Shown: positions 56,934 through 64,000 of the stretch, piece by piece
Layout of the letters: every line of letters begins with the position of its first letter
Numbering within the stretch: position 1 is the first letter of the stretch
Source: Hyunsoonleella flava
GTDB taxonomy: Bacteria; Bacteroidota; Bacteroidia; Flavobacteriales; Flavobacteriaceae
Direction of reading: 5' to 3'
Length of the DNA stretch: 64,000 nucleotides
Assembly (NCBI RefSeq): GCF_004310325.1
Contig: NZ_SIRT01000017.1
Coordinates: forward strand, 1 to 64,000
Translations under genes and position numbers: made by a program
Notes under the pieces: generated by a model
What the model was told of the DNA's origin: nothing
The model's input: only the letters and a program-made list of their open reading frames with translations
Databases searched by the model: none

Positions 56934-56983
56934 TCTGTAAAGTAATAATGCGTTACATTATTCAAATTACGTGACAGTATTTA

Positions 56984-57015
56984 TAAAAAAGAAGAGCGAA
57001 CCAATTGGTCCGCTC
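56984..57015 (-). terminator. intrinsic terminator of the 57.0-57.7 kb gene
   Basis: On the minus strand GAGCGGACC and GGTTCGCTC form a hairpin around AATT, followed by TTCTTTTTT. It lies 28 bp after the stop at 57044. Confidence 0.75.
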
Positions 57016-57043
57016 CTCAGAAATTAAATTGAGTTAGTGCTAC

Positions 57044-57652
57044 TTAGATAAATTCTACAAATGTTTTACCTTCTGTTTTGTAAATAATTTTATATTCTCC
57101 TTTTCTGAAGTCAACAAATTTATAGACTCTTTCAATATGCTTGGTATTTGAAATTGTTTCATTATGTATCAATTGGTATGGTGCAGCATAAAAACCATTT
57201 TCTTGATAGATACTTATTTCTAATTCCTCGCCTTCTAAAGCTAATTTTGACACAAATAAAAGGTCTTGCTTAACCACTGTTGAAGGTTTAAAAATTGTTT
57301 CTGCATTGTCTTTGTCAAATACTACTTCACTTACTTTTACCTTAAACGGAATGGTTTTGATTTCCATATCCTTATCAAGTTCAAAAAAGTAGCTACCATC
57401 TGGAAGTGATGTTAAATCAAACCCTTTTTTGTAGAGTCCGTTTTGTTGTATCGCTTCCTTATATAGTATTAACCCGTTTTTGTCTTTAATAGTGAAAAGA
57501 TTTCCCTCTTTTACATCATTTAAGGTAATTACAGTTTTGTTTGCATCACCTTTACTAATGTAAAATGAATTGTCACTTGCGTATCCCATAACCGTAGCAA
57601 ATAGTGCTACCATTAAAAATACTTTTTTTGAGTTGTTCATTACGTTTTTCAT
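57044..57652 (-). CDS. secreted protein, function unknown
   Basis: A 202-residue protein with a signal peptide that starts at KKVFLMVALFATVMG and is cut after about residue 25 (YAS). An alternative start is ATG 57637. The mature part resembles a beta-sandwich with GLILYKEAIQQNGLYKKGFDLTSLPDGSYFFEL, a motif close to that found in T9SS-like tail domains and DUF3244 proteins, and a second similar region. There is no enzymatic motif. It is monocistronic, with TAATTTTG at 57681-57688 and its own terminator. Confidence 0.7.
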   Translation of the reverse strand: MKNVMNNSKKVFLMVALFATVMGYASDNSFYISKGDANKTVITLNDVKEGNLFTIKDKNGLILYKEAIQQNGLYKKGFDLTSLPDGSYFFELDKDMEIKTIPFKVKVSEVVFDKDNAETIFKPSTVVKQDLLFVSKLALEGEELEISIYQENGFYAAPYQLIHNETISNTKHIERVYKFVDFRKGEYKIIYKTEGKTFVEFI

Positions 57653-57680
57653 GATTTGGATTTATTAACGTTTTACAGGT

Positions 57681-57688
57681 CAAAATTA
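57681..57688 (-). promoter_or_regulatory. candidate -7 promoter element
   Basis: TAATTTTG on the minus strand, 29 bases before the start of the secreted-protein gene. Confidence 0.4.
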
Positions 57689-57892
57689 TATCAAAGAAGA
57701 TTGCTGTAAAACATTGAAATTGACCAATTTATATGCAAAATTATCTGTTAAATTTGTGTTATTTTATTAAAAAGTTAATATGCTATATTGCGGGGTTAAT
57801 TCTATATATTTTATGGGGGAATTTTCTATAGATGTGTATTATTTTAACCTTGTAAAAATTTTAAAGGATATTAATTTTTTTTGGGATTAGAG

Positions 57893-58062
57893 CAAAAAAA
57901 AGTGGGCCACCACAGCCCACTTTAACCAACTAAACTAAATAAGACATTAAAATTAATTATTAATGTATATTTTGAACGTACTGCTTAAATCAGTACAATT
58001 ATTTAAATCTTTATGTATCCGTTGGTTTTGTATCATTTAAATGATGACACCAACGTTTTTAC
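57893..58062 (-). ncRNA. candidate small RNA, about 170 nt
   Basis: On the minus strand a TATCTTTG promoter (58074-58067) is followed by a hairpin at 58055-58020 (CGTTGGT/ACCAACG with a 14-bp palindrome ATCATTTAAATGAT inside), a small hairpin at 57996-57978 (GTACTG/CAGTAC) and an intrinsic terminator at 57923-57899 (AAAGTGGGC/GCCCACTTT) with a T run to 57893. No ORF longer than 5 codons starts with ATG in it. The remaining sequence of the 57653-58239 gap is AT-rich without other features. Confidence 0.5.
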
Positions 58063-58066
58063 ACTA

Positions 58067-58074
58067 CAAAGATA
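58067..58074 (-). promoter_or_regulatory. -7 promoter element of the candidate sRNA
   Basis: TATCTTTG on the minus strand matches TAnnTTTG, with a TTG at 58100-58098, 23 bases upstream, as a possible -33. Confidence 0.45.
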
Positions 58075-58215
58075 CACTGGATGTCTATTTTGAAAAACAA
58101 CAATTTTGACTAATTTATATGCTATTTTAACTGTTAAGTATATGTTAACTGATTGTTAAGTTAATTTAGCATATATTTAAGGTAATAGAATATATAATGT
58201 ATGCATAATAAATGC

Positions 58216-58223
58216 TAAATTTG
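58216..58223 (+). promoter_or_regulatory. -7 promoter element of the second AraC gene
   Basis: TAAATTTG, 16 bases before ATG 58240, implying a leader of about 12 nt. Confidence 0.45.
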
Positions 58224-58239
58224 CATTAAAATTGCCACA

Positions 58240-59112
58240 ATGATTAAAAAGAAACCTACACTAGAAAAGGTAACTCCTAGTTTTGGTAGTTCTATCTTGG
58301 TAAAGCAACATTTGGAACGTGTTGACAAGAACAATGCGTTCTGGCATTTTCATCCTGAGCTTGAGCTGGTGTATGTGAATAAGGGCCAAGGAAAAACTCA
58401 TATTGGGAATCATCTATCTTATTTTAATAATAGTCAGTTGATATTAATAGGTGCAAATTTACCTCATAATGGTTTTGCAGATAGATTAACTGCCAATGGC
58501 TCTGAAACTACGGTGCAATTTAAATCAAATTGCTTAGGTGATTATTTTATGAATGTGCCTGAGATGTCCAACGTTTCGGCCTTATTTGCCCGTGCAGAAA
58601 AGGGAATTCGTTTTGGTATTGAAACCAAAAAGGTAGTAGGTCCTAAAATTGATGCACTTACAGAATATGAAGGCTTAAAGCGTATTATAAGTTTCTTGGA
58701 AATATTGGACTATTTGGCCAAAACAGAAGATTATGTGCTCTTAAATGCCGATGGTATAGCTTTCGAAACCAACCCTCAAGATAGTGATAAGATTAAGTTG
58801 ATATATAAATACATTAACACCAATTTTCAAGACCATATTACACTAGAGGAGATTGCAGGCAAGGTAAGCATGACAGTACCTGCCTTTTGCCGATACTTTA
58901 AGAAAACTACGGGTAAAACCTTTACTCAAATGGTAAACGAATATCGTATTGTGCACGCAACAAAGTTGCTTAACGAAAGCCAAATGAGTATTGCTGATAT
59001 TTGTTATGAGTGCGGATTTAACAATTTTTCGCACTTTAATAAGCAGTTTAACGAAATAACAGGGAAAAGCGCATCACAATATCGAAAAGAAATAAAGCAT
59101 ATTATTCAATAA
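58240..59112 (+). CDS. AraC family transcriptional regulator
   Basis: A 290-residue regulator with an N-terminal cupin domain (about 20-110, FWHFHPELELVYVNKGQGK, typical of sugar-sensing AraC proteins) and a C-terminal helix-turn-helix pair (about 190-290, TLEEIAGKVSMTVPAFCRYFKKTTGKTF and SIADICYECGFNNFSHFNKQF). No metabolic gene is adjacent. The divergent neighbour is the candidate small RNA, which it might regulate; this is speculation. Confidence 0.93.
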   Translation: MIKKKPTLEKVTPSFGSSILVKQHLERVDKNNAFWHFHPELELVYVNKGQGKTHIGNHLSYFNNSQLILIGANLPHNGFADRLTANGSETTVQFKSNCLGDYFMNVPEMSNVSALFARAEKGIRFGIETKKVVGPKIDALTEYEGLKRIISFLEILDYLAKTEDYVLLNADGIAFETNPQDSDKIKLIYKYINTNFQDHITLEEIAGKVSMTVPAFCRYFKKTTGKTFTQMVNEYRIVHATKLLNESQMSIADICYECGFNNFSHFNKQFNEITGKSASQYRKEIKHIIQ

Positions 59113-59133
59113 CTCGTTTTTTTCTCTTGGTTA

Positions 59134-60249
59134 TTATGATTTTAGAATCACTCGTTTTACACGCTGTGAAATGGAGGTGATTAATTCGTAGGAAATAGTG
59201 CCTGCACCTTCAGCAAGAGTTTCAGCTGATGTTGTTTCTCCATCAAAAATAATAACTTCGTCGCCTTCTTTACAATCAATACCTGTAATGTTTACCATAA
59301 TCATATCCATACAAACATTGCCAATAATAGGGGCTCTTTTTCCATGTATTATAACAAAGCCTTTGCCGTTACCATAAATTCTACTAATACCATCAGCGTG
59401 GCCCAACGGTAAAGTTGCAGTTTTAGTAAACAAGGCATCACTTTTATAAGCGCGATTATAGCCCACAGATTCACCTTTTTCAATTTGATGAATTTGTGAA
59501 ATCACGGTTTTTAAACTCGCAATGGGTTTTAAATAGGTACTTTCTTTTTCAGAATTACCAAAACCATATAAGCCGATGCCAGAACGTACCATATCAAAAT
59601 GTGCTTCGGGGTAGTTTAAAATACCAGAGGTATTGGTCATGTGCAATATTGGCTGGTAACCAATAGCCTTGGAAAAGTTTTCGGCTATTTCCTTAAAACT
59701 GGCAATTTGTCTTAAAGTGAAGTCTCTTTCGTTTAAATCTTCGCTTGCTGCTAAATGAGAAAACAAGGATTTTACCTTAACCGCTGAAGTAGCTTTTAGT
59801 TTTGAAACAATATAATCCACATCATTTTCCCAAAAACCAAGTCTATTTAGGCCTGTGTTAAACTTAATATGAACAGGATATTCGTTTTGATTTTCAGCTT
59901 CAGTAAAGGCAATAAACTCGTTTAAAATTTTTGCATTATATAAGTTGGGTTCAAGGCAATTTTCTAGAACAACATCAAAGTTTACAGCTAAGGTATGCAA
60001 CACTAAAATGGGCTTGGTAACACCAGCTTGCCTTAAAGCAGCGCCCTCATTGGCATAAGCCACAGCAAAATAATCAATGTCTAAATGCTGTAAATATCTG
60101 GCTATTTCTTCGGCATCATTGCCATAGGCAAACGCCTTTACCACCGCTAAAAATTTTGTGTTGCTTTTTAATTTAGATTTTAAATACTCAAAATTATGTC
60201 TAAGCGCATTTAAATCAATTTCAAGAATGGTTTCTTGGGCTTTAGGCAT
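59134..60249 (-). CDS. alr: alanine racemase
   Basis: Alr makes D-alanine for peptidoglycan. The 371-residue PLP enzyme has the cofactor lysine in [12 protein letters not shown] (family consensus AVVKADAYG), the [10 protein letters not shown] segment, [12 protein letters not shown] with the phosphate-binding part and the second catalytic Tyr in VGYNRAYK. The start overlaps the end of tdk by 8 bp. tdk-alr is a common gene pair in flavobacteria. Confidence 0.95.
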   Translation of the reverse strand: MPKAQETILEIDLNALRHNFEYLKSKLKSNTKFLAVVKAFAYGNDAEEIARYLQHLDIDYFAVAYANEGAALRQAGVTKPILVLHTLAVNFDVVLENCLEPNLYNAKILNEFIAFTEAENQNEYPVHIKFNTGLNRLGFWENDVDYIVSKLKATSAVKVKSLFSHLAASEDLNERDFTLRQIASFKEIAENFSKAIGYQPILHMTNTSGILNYPEAHFDMVRSGIGLYGFGNSEKESTYLKPIASLKTVISQIHQIEKGESVGYNRAYKSDALFTKTATLPLGHADGISRIYGNGKGFVIIHGKRAPIIGNVCMDMIMVNITGIDCKEGDEVIIFDGETTSAETLAEGAGTISYELITSISQRVKRVILKS

Positions 60250-60889
60250 TCGGTTTCTTTTGTTTGGAGGTCACATCTTCAACATCTTTCACTTTCATTG
60301 TTTTAATCTTTTCGCTCATTGTAGCTTTATAATATGCGGCTCTACTTAACGGCTCGTATTCATCTACTTCCCCAAGCATTACAATATCATCGTTTTTAGA
60401 TTTTCTATAGCTGTATTGCGCTAAATTACCTGTTCTTGTACATACAGCATGCACTTTGGTAACATATTCAGCAGTTGCCATTAGGTTAGGCATGGGCCCA
60501 AAAGGGTTACCTTTAAAATCCATATCCAATCCCGCTACAATTACACGAACGCCTTTATTTGCCAAATCATTACATACGCTCACGATCTCATCGTCAAAAA
60601 ACTGCGCTTCATCAATACCAACTACGTCACAGCCATCTGCTAAAATAGGAATATTTGCCGCTGCAGGTACCGGCGTAGAACGAATTTGATTCTCGTCATG
60701 AGACACCACCATATCTTCATCATAACGCACATCAATAGCAGGTTTAAAAATTTCAACCTTTTGCTTTGCAAATTGCGCACGTTTTAGTCTTCGGATGAGC
60801 TCTTCTGTTTTTCCAGAGAACATTGATCCGCAGATAACTTCAATCCAGCCAAATTGTTCTTTATGATTTACGGTATTTTCGAGAAACAT
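60242..60889 (-). CDS. tdk: thymidine kinase
   Basis: This type II thymidine kinase phosphorylates thymidine in nucleotide salvage. The 215-residue protein has the P-loop [15 protein letters not shown], the DEAQFF Walker B-like motif and the GLDMDFKG lasso. The zinc-site Cys pattern is reduced (CTRTG, without the usual second and third CxxC pairs), as in other flavobacterial members as far as I know. It is the first gene of a tdk-alr operon. Confidence 0.94.
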   Translation of the reverse strand: MFLENTVNHKEQFGWIEVICGSMFSGKTEELIRRLKRAQFAKQKVEIFKPAIDVRYDEDMVVSHDENQIRSTPVPAAANIPILADGCDVVGIDEAQFFDDEIVSVCNDLANKGVRVIVAGLDMDFKGNPFGPMPNLMATAEYVTKVHAVCTRTGNLAQYSYRKSKNDDIVMLGEVDEYEPLSRAAYYKATMSEKIKTMKVKDVEDVTSKQKKPNA

Positions 60890-60999
60890 TTTGTAATTTT
60901 AACACTAAAACTAAGCTGTCGCACGTTTTGTATAAAGGTGGCGTAAATTTATTAAAATCGAAAGTCTAAAACGCATTAATTTTTTAAAATTATACTAAG

Positions 61000-61752
61000 A
61001 TGAAGAAGAAGTTGGAATCTGAGTTAGTGAGTATTGCACATAGAATTCTTAAATTAAAAGGAAGGGAAGATGTTTTAAGGATGCATGAAGAAGCACGCTT
61101 GCTTTATGAAAAGCTGTCGGTTTTAAAATTTGCACATGAAAATTTTGACGATGATATTCCAACGATAGGCAACAATTCTTCATTTTTTGACATGTTGGAT
61201 ACCGCCTTCAATAATAAAATAAGTGATAATATTGAGGTTGAAGATAAAATTTATATCAATTTGGATGATGTGGTTGACGATGATATCTCAGAACCTGTTA
61301 TGAACAAAATCAAGGATATGGTAGAGTTTATGCCAGAGGAAACAAAGCAACAGGAGGAGGTAGATAAGATTATTGAATCCGTGGTGCCTAAAGAAGAAAC
61401 CCATAAAGGCGAGTTGGAAGATTTAACTGCAGATTTCAGGGATTTACCTGTGTTTGAGCCCATTTCAAAAGTGCAACAACAAAATGGACAGGAGAAAAAA
61501 ACGTTGAACGACCGCATTAAAAGTGGCGGTATGAGCATCGGTCTCAATGATAAAATTGCGTTTATCAAGCATTTATTTGAAGGCAATGCCACTGATTACG
61601 ATCGTGTGATTTCCCAATTAAATACCATTCAGTCCTTTGAAGATGCAGATCGCTTTATCGAAACCATCGTGAAGCCAGATTACAATAACTGGGACGGGAA
61701 AGAAGAGTTTGAAGAACGTTTCAAAGCAATTGTTGAAGCTAAGTTTAGTTAA
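61000..61752 (+). CDS. conserved acidic protein, function unknown
   Basis: A 250-residue soluble protein. The N-terminus (1-50) is a charged helix, the middle (60-160) acidic and low-complexity (VDDDISEPV, EETKQQEEVDKII), and the C-terminal 85 residues (about 165-250) form a compact helical block: LNDRIKSGGMSIGLNDKIAFIKHLFEGN and DYDRVISQLNT. Similar proteins seem widespread in flavobacteria, annotated as hypothetical. It ends directly before the repeat R5 and rsmI. Confidence 0.8.
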   Translation: MKKKLESELVSIAHRILKLKGREDVLRMHEEARLLYEKLSVLKFAHENFDDDIPTIGNNSSFFDMLDTAFNNKISDNIEVEDKIYINLDDVVDDDISEPVMNKIKDMVEFMPEETKQQEEVDKIIESVVPKEETHKGELEDLTADFRDLPVFEPISKVQQQNGQEKKTLNDRIKSGGMSIGLNDKIAFIKHLFEGNATDYDRVISQLNTIQSFEDADRFIETIVKPDYNNWDGKEEFEERFKAIVEAKFS

Positions 61753-61870
61753 TATTTGGGTGTTACCCTCGATTATAATCTAGAATATTTCATGAAACCA
61801 ACATGCTCGGGTCGGGCTTTCACTACTCGCTCTCTTCAAGGAGCTCAAACATACCGTTCAATCCCTAACA
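61753..61870 (+). repeat. dispersed intergenic repeat, copy R5
   Basis: It starts immediately after the stop of the acidic-protein gene and ends at the ATG of rsmI. Blocks: ATTTGGGTGTTACCCTC, a 36-base AT-rich insert, GGGTCGGGCTTTCACTACTC, AAGGAGCTCAAACA and CGTTCAATCCCTAACAC. The whole intergenic region is repeat, so rsmI must use a start without an independent leader. Confidence 0.8.
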
Positions 61871-61871
61871 C

Positions 61872-62543
61872 ATGAGTAAACTTTACCTTGTTCCAACACC
61901 CATCGGGAATTTAAAAGATATAACCTTTCGAGCCATTGAAGTCTTAAAAGCTGTAGATTTAATTCTAGCAGAAGACACCCGAACCTCGGGGAAACTACTA
62001 AAGCATTTTGAAATTACCACCCATATGCAATCGCACCACATGCATAATGAGCATAAAACGGTTGATAACATCATTCAAAAACTAAAGGGAGGGACTTCTA
62101 TTGCGTTGATTAGTGATGCAGGAACTCCTGCGATTTCCGATCCTGGGTTTTTGTTATCCAGAGCATGTATTGAAAACAACATTGAAATTGAGTGCTTACC
62201 AGGTGCTACGGCATTTGTGCCAGCTTTAGTAAATTCTGGATTACCAAACGATAAATTTGTATTCGAGGGGTTCTTACCAGTAAAAAAAGGGCGACAAACT
62301 CGATTATTATTGTTAGCTGAAGAAACCAGAACTATGATTTTTTATGAAAGTCCACATAAACTGGTAAAAACCTTAGGGCATTTTTGTGAATATTTTGGGG
62401 AGGATAGACCAGTTTCGGTTTCAAGAGAATTGACAAAATTATACGAAGAAACCGTAAGAGGTACTGCAAGAGAGGTTTTGGACTATTATACCAAAAAACT
62501 GCCAAAAGGAGAAATAGTTGTTGTGGTTGGGGGGAAAAAGTAA
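61872..62543 (+). CDS. rsmI: 16S rRNA (cytidine(1402)-2'-O)-methyltransferase
   Basis: RsmI methylates the ribose of C1402 in 16S rRNA using SAM. The 223-residue protein has LYLVPTPIGNLKDITFRA, the AEDTRTSGKLL segment, ALISDAGTPAISDPGF and YESPHKL. It lacks the usual C-terminal extension of about 50-60 residues found in proteobacterial RsmI, as is normal for this phylum. Its start sits at the very end of R5. The UDG gene follows with a 1-base overlap (TAATG). Confidence 0.95.
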   Translation: MSKLYLVPTPIGNLKDITFRAIEVLKAVDLILAEDTRTSGKLLKHFEITTHMQSHHMHNEHKTVDNIIQKLKGGTSIALISDAGTPAISDPGFLLSRACIENNIEIECLPGATAFVPALVNSGLPNDKFVFEGFLPVKKGRQTRLLLLAEETRTMIFYESPHKLVKTLGHFCEYFGEDRPVSVSRELTKLYEETVRGTAREVLDYYTKKLPKGEIVVVVGGKK

Positions 62544-63112
62544 TGGAAGATTTACTTCAAGACATACAGCAATGTACCATCTGCAAAGCACATTTGCCTT
62601 TAGGCCCTCGGCCCGTAGTAGCCGCACATCCAGAATCTAAAATAGTAATCATCGGACAAGCACCAGGAACAAAAGTGCACGCCTCTGGTATTCCTTGGGA
62701 TGATGCCAGCGGGAGGCAACTCAGAAGATGGTTGAATGTTACAGATGAAGAATTTTATGATGAAAAAAAGTTTGCCATCATTCCCATGGGGTTTTGTTAT
62801 CCTGGAAAAGGAAGAACAGGCGATTTACCACCGCGACCAGAATGTGCACCCCAATGGCATGAACTTTTATTTGACGAACTAAAAAATGTAGAACTCGTGA
62901 TTTTAATAGGGATGTACGCCCAAAAGTATTATTTGGGAAAACAGGCCAAAAAGACGTTAACAGAGACCGTTAGAAATTATAAAGTATACTTACCAAAATA
63001 TTTACCGTTACCGCATCCATCACCACGAAATCGGTTTTGGTTGATGAAGAACCCATGGTTTGAGGTTGACGTGTTGCCGCAATTAAAGCAGAGAACTCAT
63101 GAAATATTATAG
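62543..63112 (+). CDS. uracil-DNA glycosylase family protein, probable Fe-S
   Basis: A 189-residue UDG-superfamily protein that likely excises uracil or another damaged base. Motif A is GQAPG (residues 39-43) and motif B is HPSPRN (about 166-171). Four cysteines, C11, C14, C85 and C101, have the spacing expected for the [4Fe-4S] ligands of family 4 UDGs, but motif A differs (family 4 has GEAPG). It could be a subfamily with a changed catalytic residue. It is in an operon with rsmI. Confidence 0.85.
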   Translation: MEDLLQDIQQCTICKAHLPLGPRPVVAAHPESKIVIIGQAPGTKVHASGIPWDDASGRQLRRWLNVTDEEFYDEKKFAIIPMGFCYPGKGRTGDLPPRPECAPQWHELLFDELKNVELVILIGMYAQKYYLGKQAKKTLTETVRNYKVYLPKYLPLPHPSPRNRFWLMKNPWFEVDVLPQLKQRTHEIL

Positions 63113-63138
63113 ACCAACCTCTTTGCAATAAAAATACT

Positions 63139-64000
63139 CTACTTTATCTCCAAATCAATAACAGTATTAGCATCAACAATAAACTTAGCTTTTTCAAATT
63201 TTGGCGCGCCCATAAAGCCCTTAGCATTATTTGAGAATGCAAATGGCTCAGATGGAATTCCTAGGAAGTTAGTATCCAGTTTTCCATTATTATTTACCTC
63301 ATGGTAGGCCATAACAGCATATTCCCCTTTTGGAATTGAATAAAACATTACGGATACTTCATTGTTCACCACACTGCTTTTAGCCGCTTTAATGGGTTTT
63401 CTGCTTTTATAATTTGCTTCACTATTTACCAGCATTAATGCGATTTTTCCACTGTTTTTTTCACTTTAAAATTCACTTTGATATTAATTGTGTTCTCAAA
63501 GGCATCATCTTTTAGAGCCTTTTCAGGTTGCATTTGGTACGCATTCATCTTTTCATAATCAATATAGGGAATACCAAAATTCTCATGGAATGTATCAACT
63601 AAAGACTTGTTTTTTTCAAAAGTGTAGGCTTCAAAATTCAAACTTTCAGAATTTATTTTTGCGGCTATAGAGTTGTTATTTTCAAAATTAAAATCATGTA
63701 GTTTAACCGTTTTTACGTTAGGATTATTTCGGCTTAAAAATTGGATTTCTTTAGCGGTAATATCGTAAACAATGCTCCATTGTGTTTGGGTTGTTCTGGT
63801 TGGCAACAAGGTTTTGAACAAAGCTTTGGGGTCAACAGAATCATCAAGATTTAACTCAGAAATACTTTTTGTTAAATGGCAATATCTATCAAGCGAACTT
63901 CCCGAAGTTTTATCCAAATTGTTTTTATGAGTCGCCCAATAGTTTTGTGAATTTTTATAATTACTATTCGTGATTAATTGATGATTATCAGACGACTCAA
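63139..64000 (-). pseudogene. Ntn-hydrolase / DUF2141 fusion, frameshifted and cut at the window edge
   Basis: The upstream frame (64000 down to 63435) is open to the window edge; its start lies outside. It has C-terminal features of linear amide C-N hydrolases (choloylglycine-hydrolase fold: LITNSNYK, PTRTTQTQWSIVYD). It ends in INIKVNFKVKKTVEKSH, the usual beginning of a DUF2141 domain. The rest of that domain (MLVNSEANYK through EVNNNGKLDTNF) follows in a different frame from 63435 to 63139. The junction is the five-A run at 63444-63448 (minus strand); six A would join both frames as VEKIALMLVNSE. A fused protein broken by a one-base deletion, or a sequencing error, fits best. Confidence 0.7.

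Noticed and set aside
63435-63448. Programmed -1 frameshift at the five-A run
   Set aside because: No canonical slippery heptamer with a clear stimulatory structure; a one-base indel is simpler.
1-64000. Prophage, secretion-effector, restriction or defence island
   Set aside because: No integrase, transposase, phage structural, restriction, toxin-antitoxin or Cas gene was found on either strand.

Overview
The window is chromosomal DNA of a member of the Flavobacteriaceae (Bacteroidota). The evidence is low GC, a secreted protein with a type IX secretion C-terminal domain, the gliding lipoprotein GldH, an HU-CCDC81/SPOR protein, RicT, lipoproteins with typical flavobacterial signal peptides, and many Bacteroidota sigma-A -7 elements (TAnnTTTG) just upstream of starts. 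I see no rRNA, tRNA, CRISPR array, prophage or complete insertion sequence. Most genes are housekeeping genes.

Layout. 1-5.4 kb: small lipoprotein, acyl-CoA thioesterase, SPOR protein, dprA, trpS, a GlsB-like membrane protein and an acyltransferase. 5.4-8.2 kb: an ECF sigma operon (lipoprotein, sigma factor, and a protein with an anti-sigma-like N-terminus and an outer-membrane barrel C-terminus). An ECF-type promoter lies in front of it, and a second near-identical copy lies beyond recA in front of a short terminator-ended transcript. 9.9-19.4 kb: trhO, ricT-gldH, a class A PBP, acetoacetyl-CoA synthetase and a fused double-ATPase peptide ABC protein. 19.6-26.7 kb: a 2366-residue secreted M14 carboxypeptidase with ten tandem 246-bp Ig-like repeats. 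26.8-33.2 kb: exonuclease, serine hydrolase, MGMT, CNNM transporter, and a MG2/TonB-plug-like gene broken by one amber codon.

34-53 kb is the heme region. On the minus strand the order is hemA, hemCD (fusion), a four-helix-bundle cassette, hemE, trkH, EI24, GNAT, hemF, hemB, then a histidine kinase and response regulator. An AraC regulator is divergent from hemA. hemH and hemJ lie about 5 kb further on, beyond a very large TraB/GumN protein. Every step from glutamyl-tRNA to protoheme is present except hemL (glutamate-1-semialdehyde aminotransferase). 53-64 kb: NtrY-like kinase, enoyl-CoA hydratase, YtxH protein, radical SAM protein, a candidate small RNA, a second AraC regulator, alr-tdk, rsmI-UDG, and a frameshifted Ntn-hydrolase/DUF2141 gene running off the edge.

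Beyond the genes, the main points are: (1) two matching ECF-type promoters, one probably autoregulatory and one driving a putative sRNA; (2) a second putative sRNA at 57.9-58.1 kb; (3) five copies of a dispersed intergenic repeat with nested palindromic modules; (4) a four-helix-bundle gene between imperfect inverted repeats inside the heme operon; (5) two genes broken by single-base events; (6) recent expansion of the carboxypeptidase repeat array. I found no clearly new multi-gene system. The ECF/sRNA arrangement is the best candidate for undescribed regulation.
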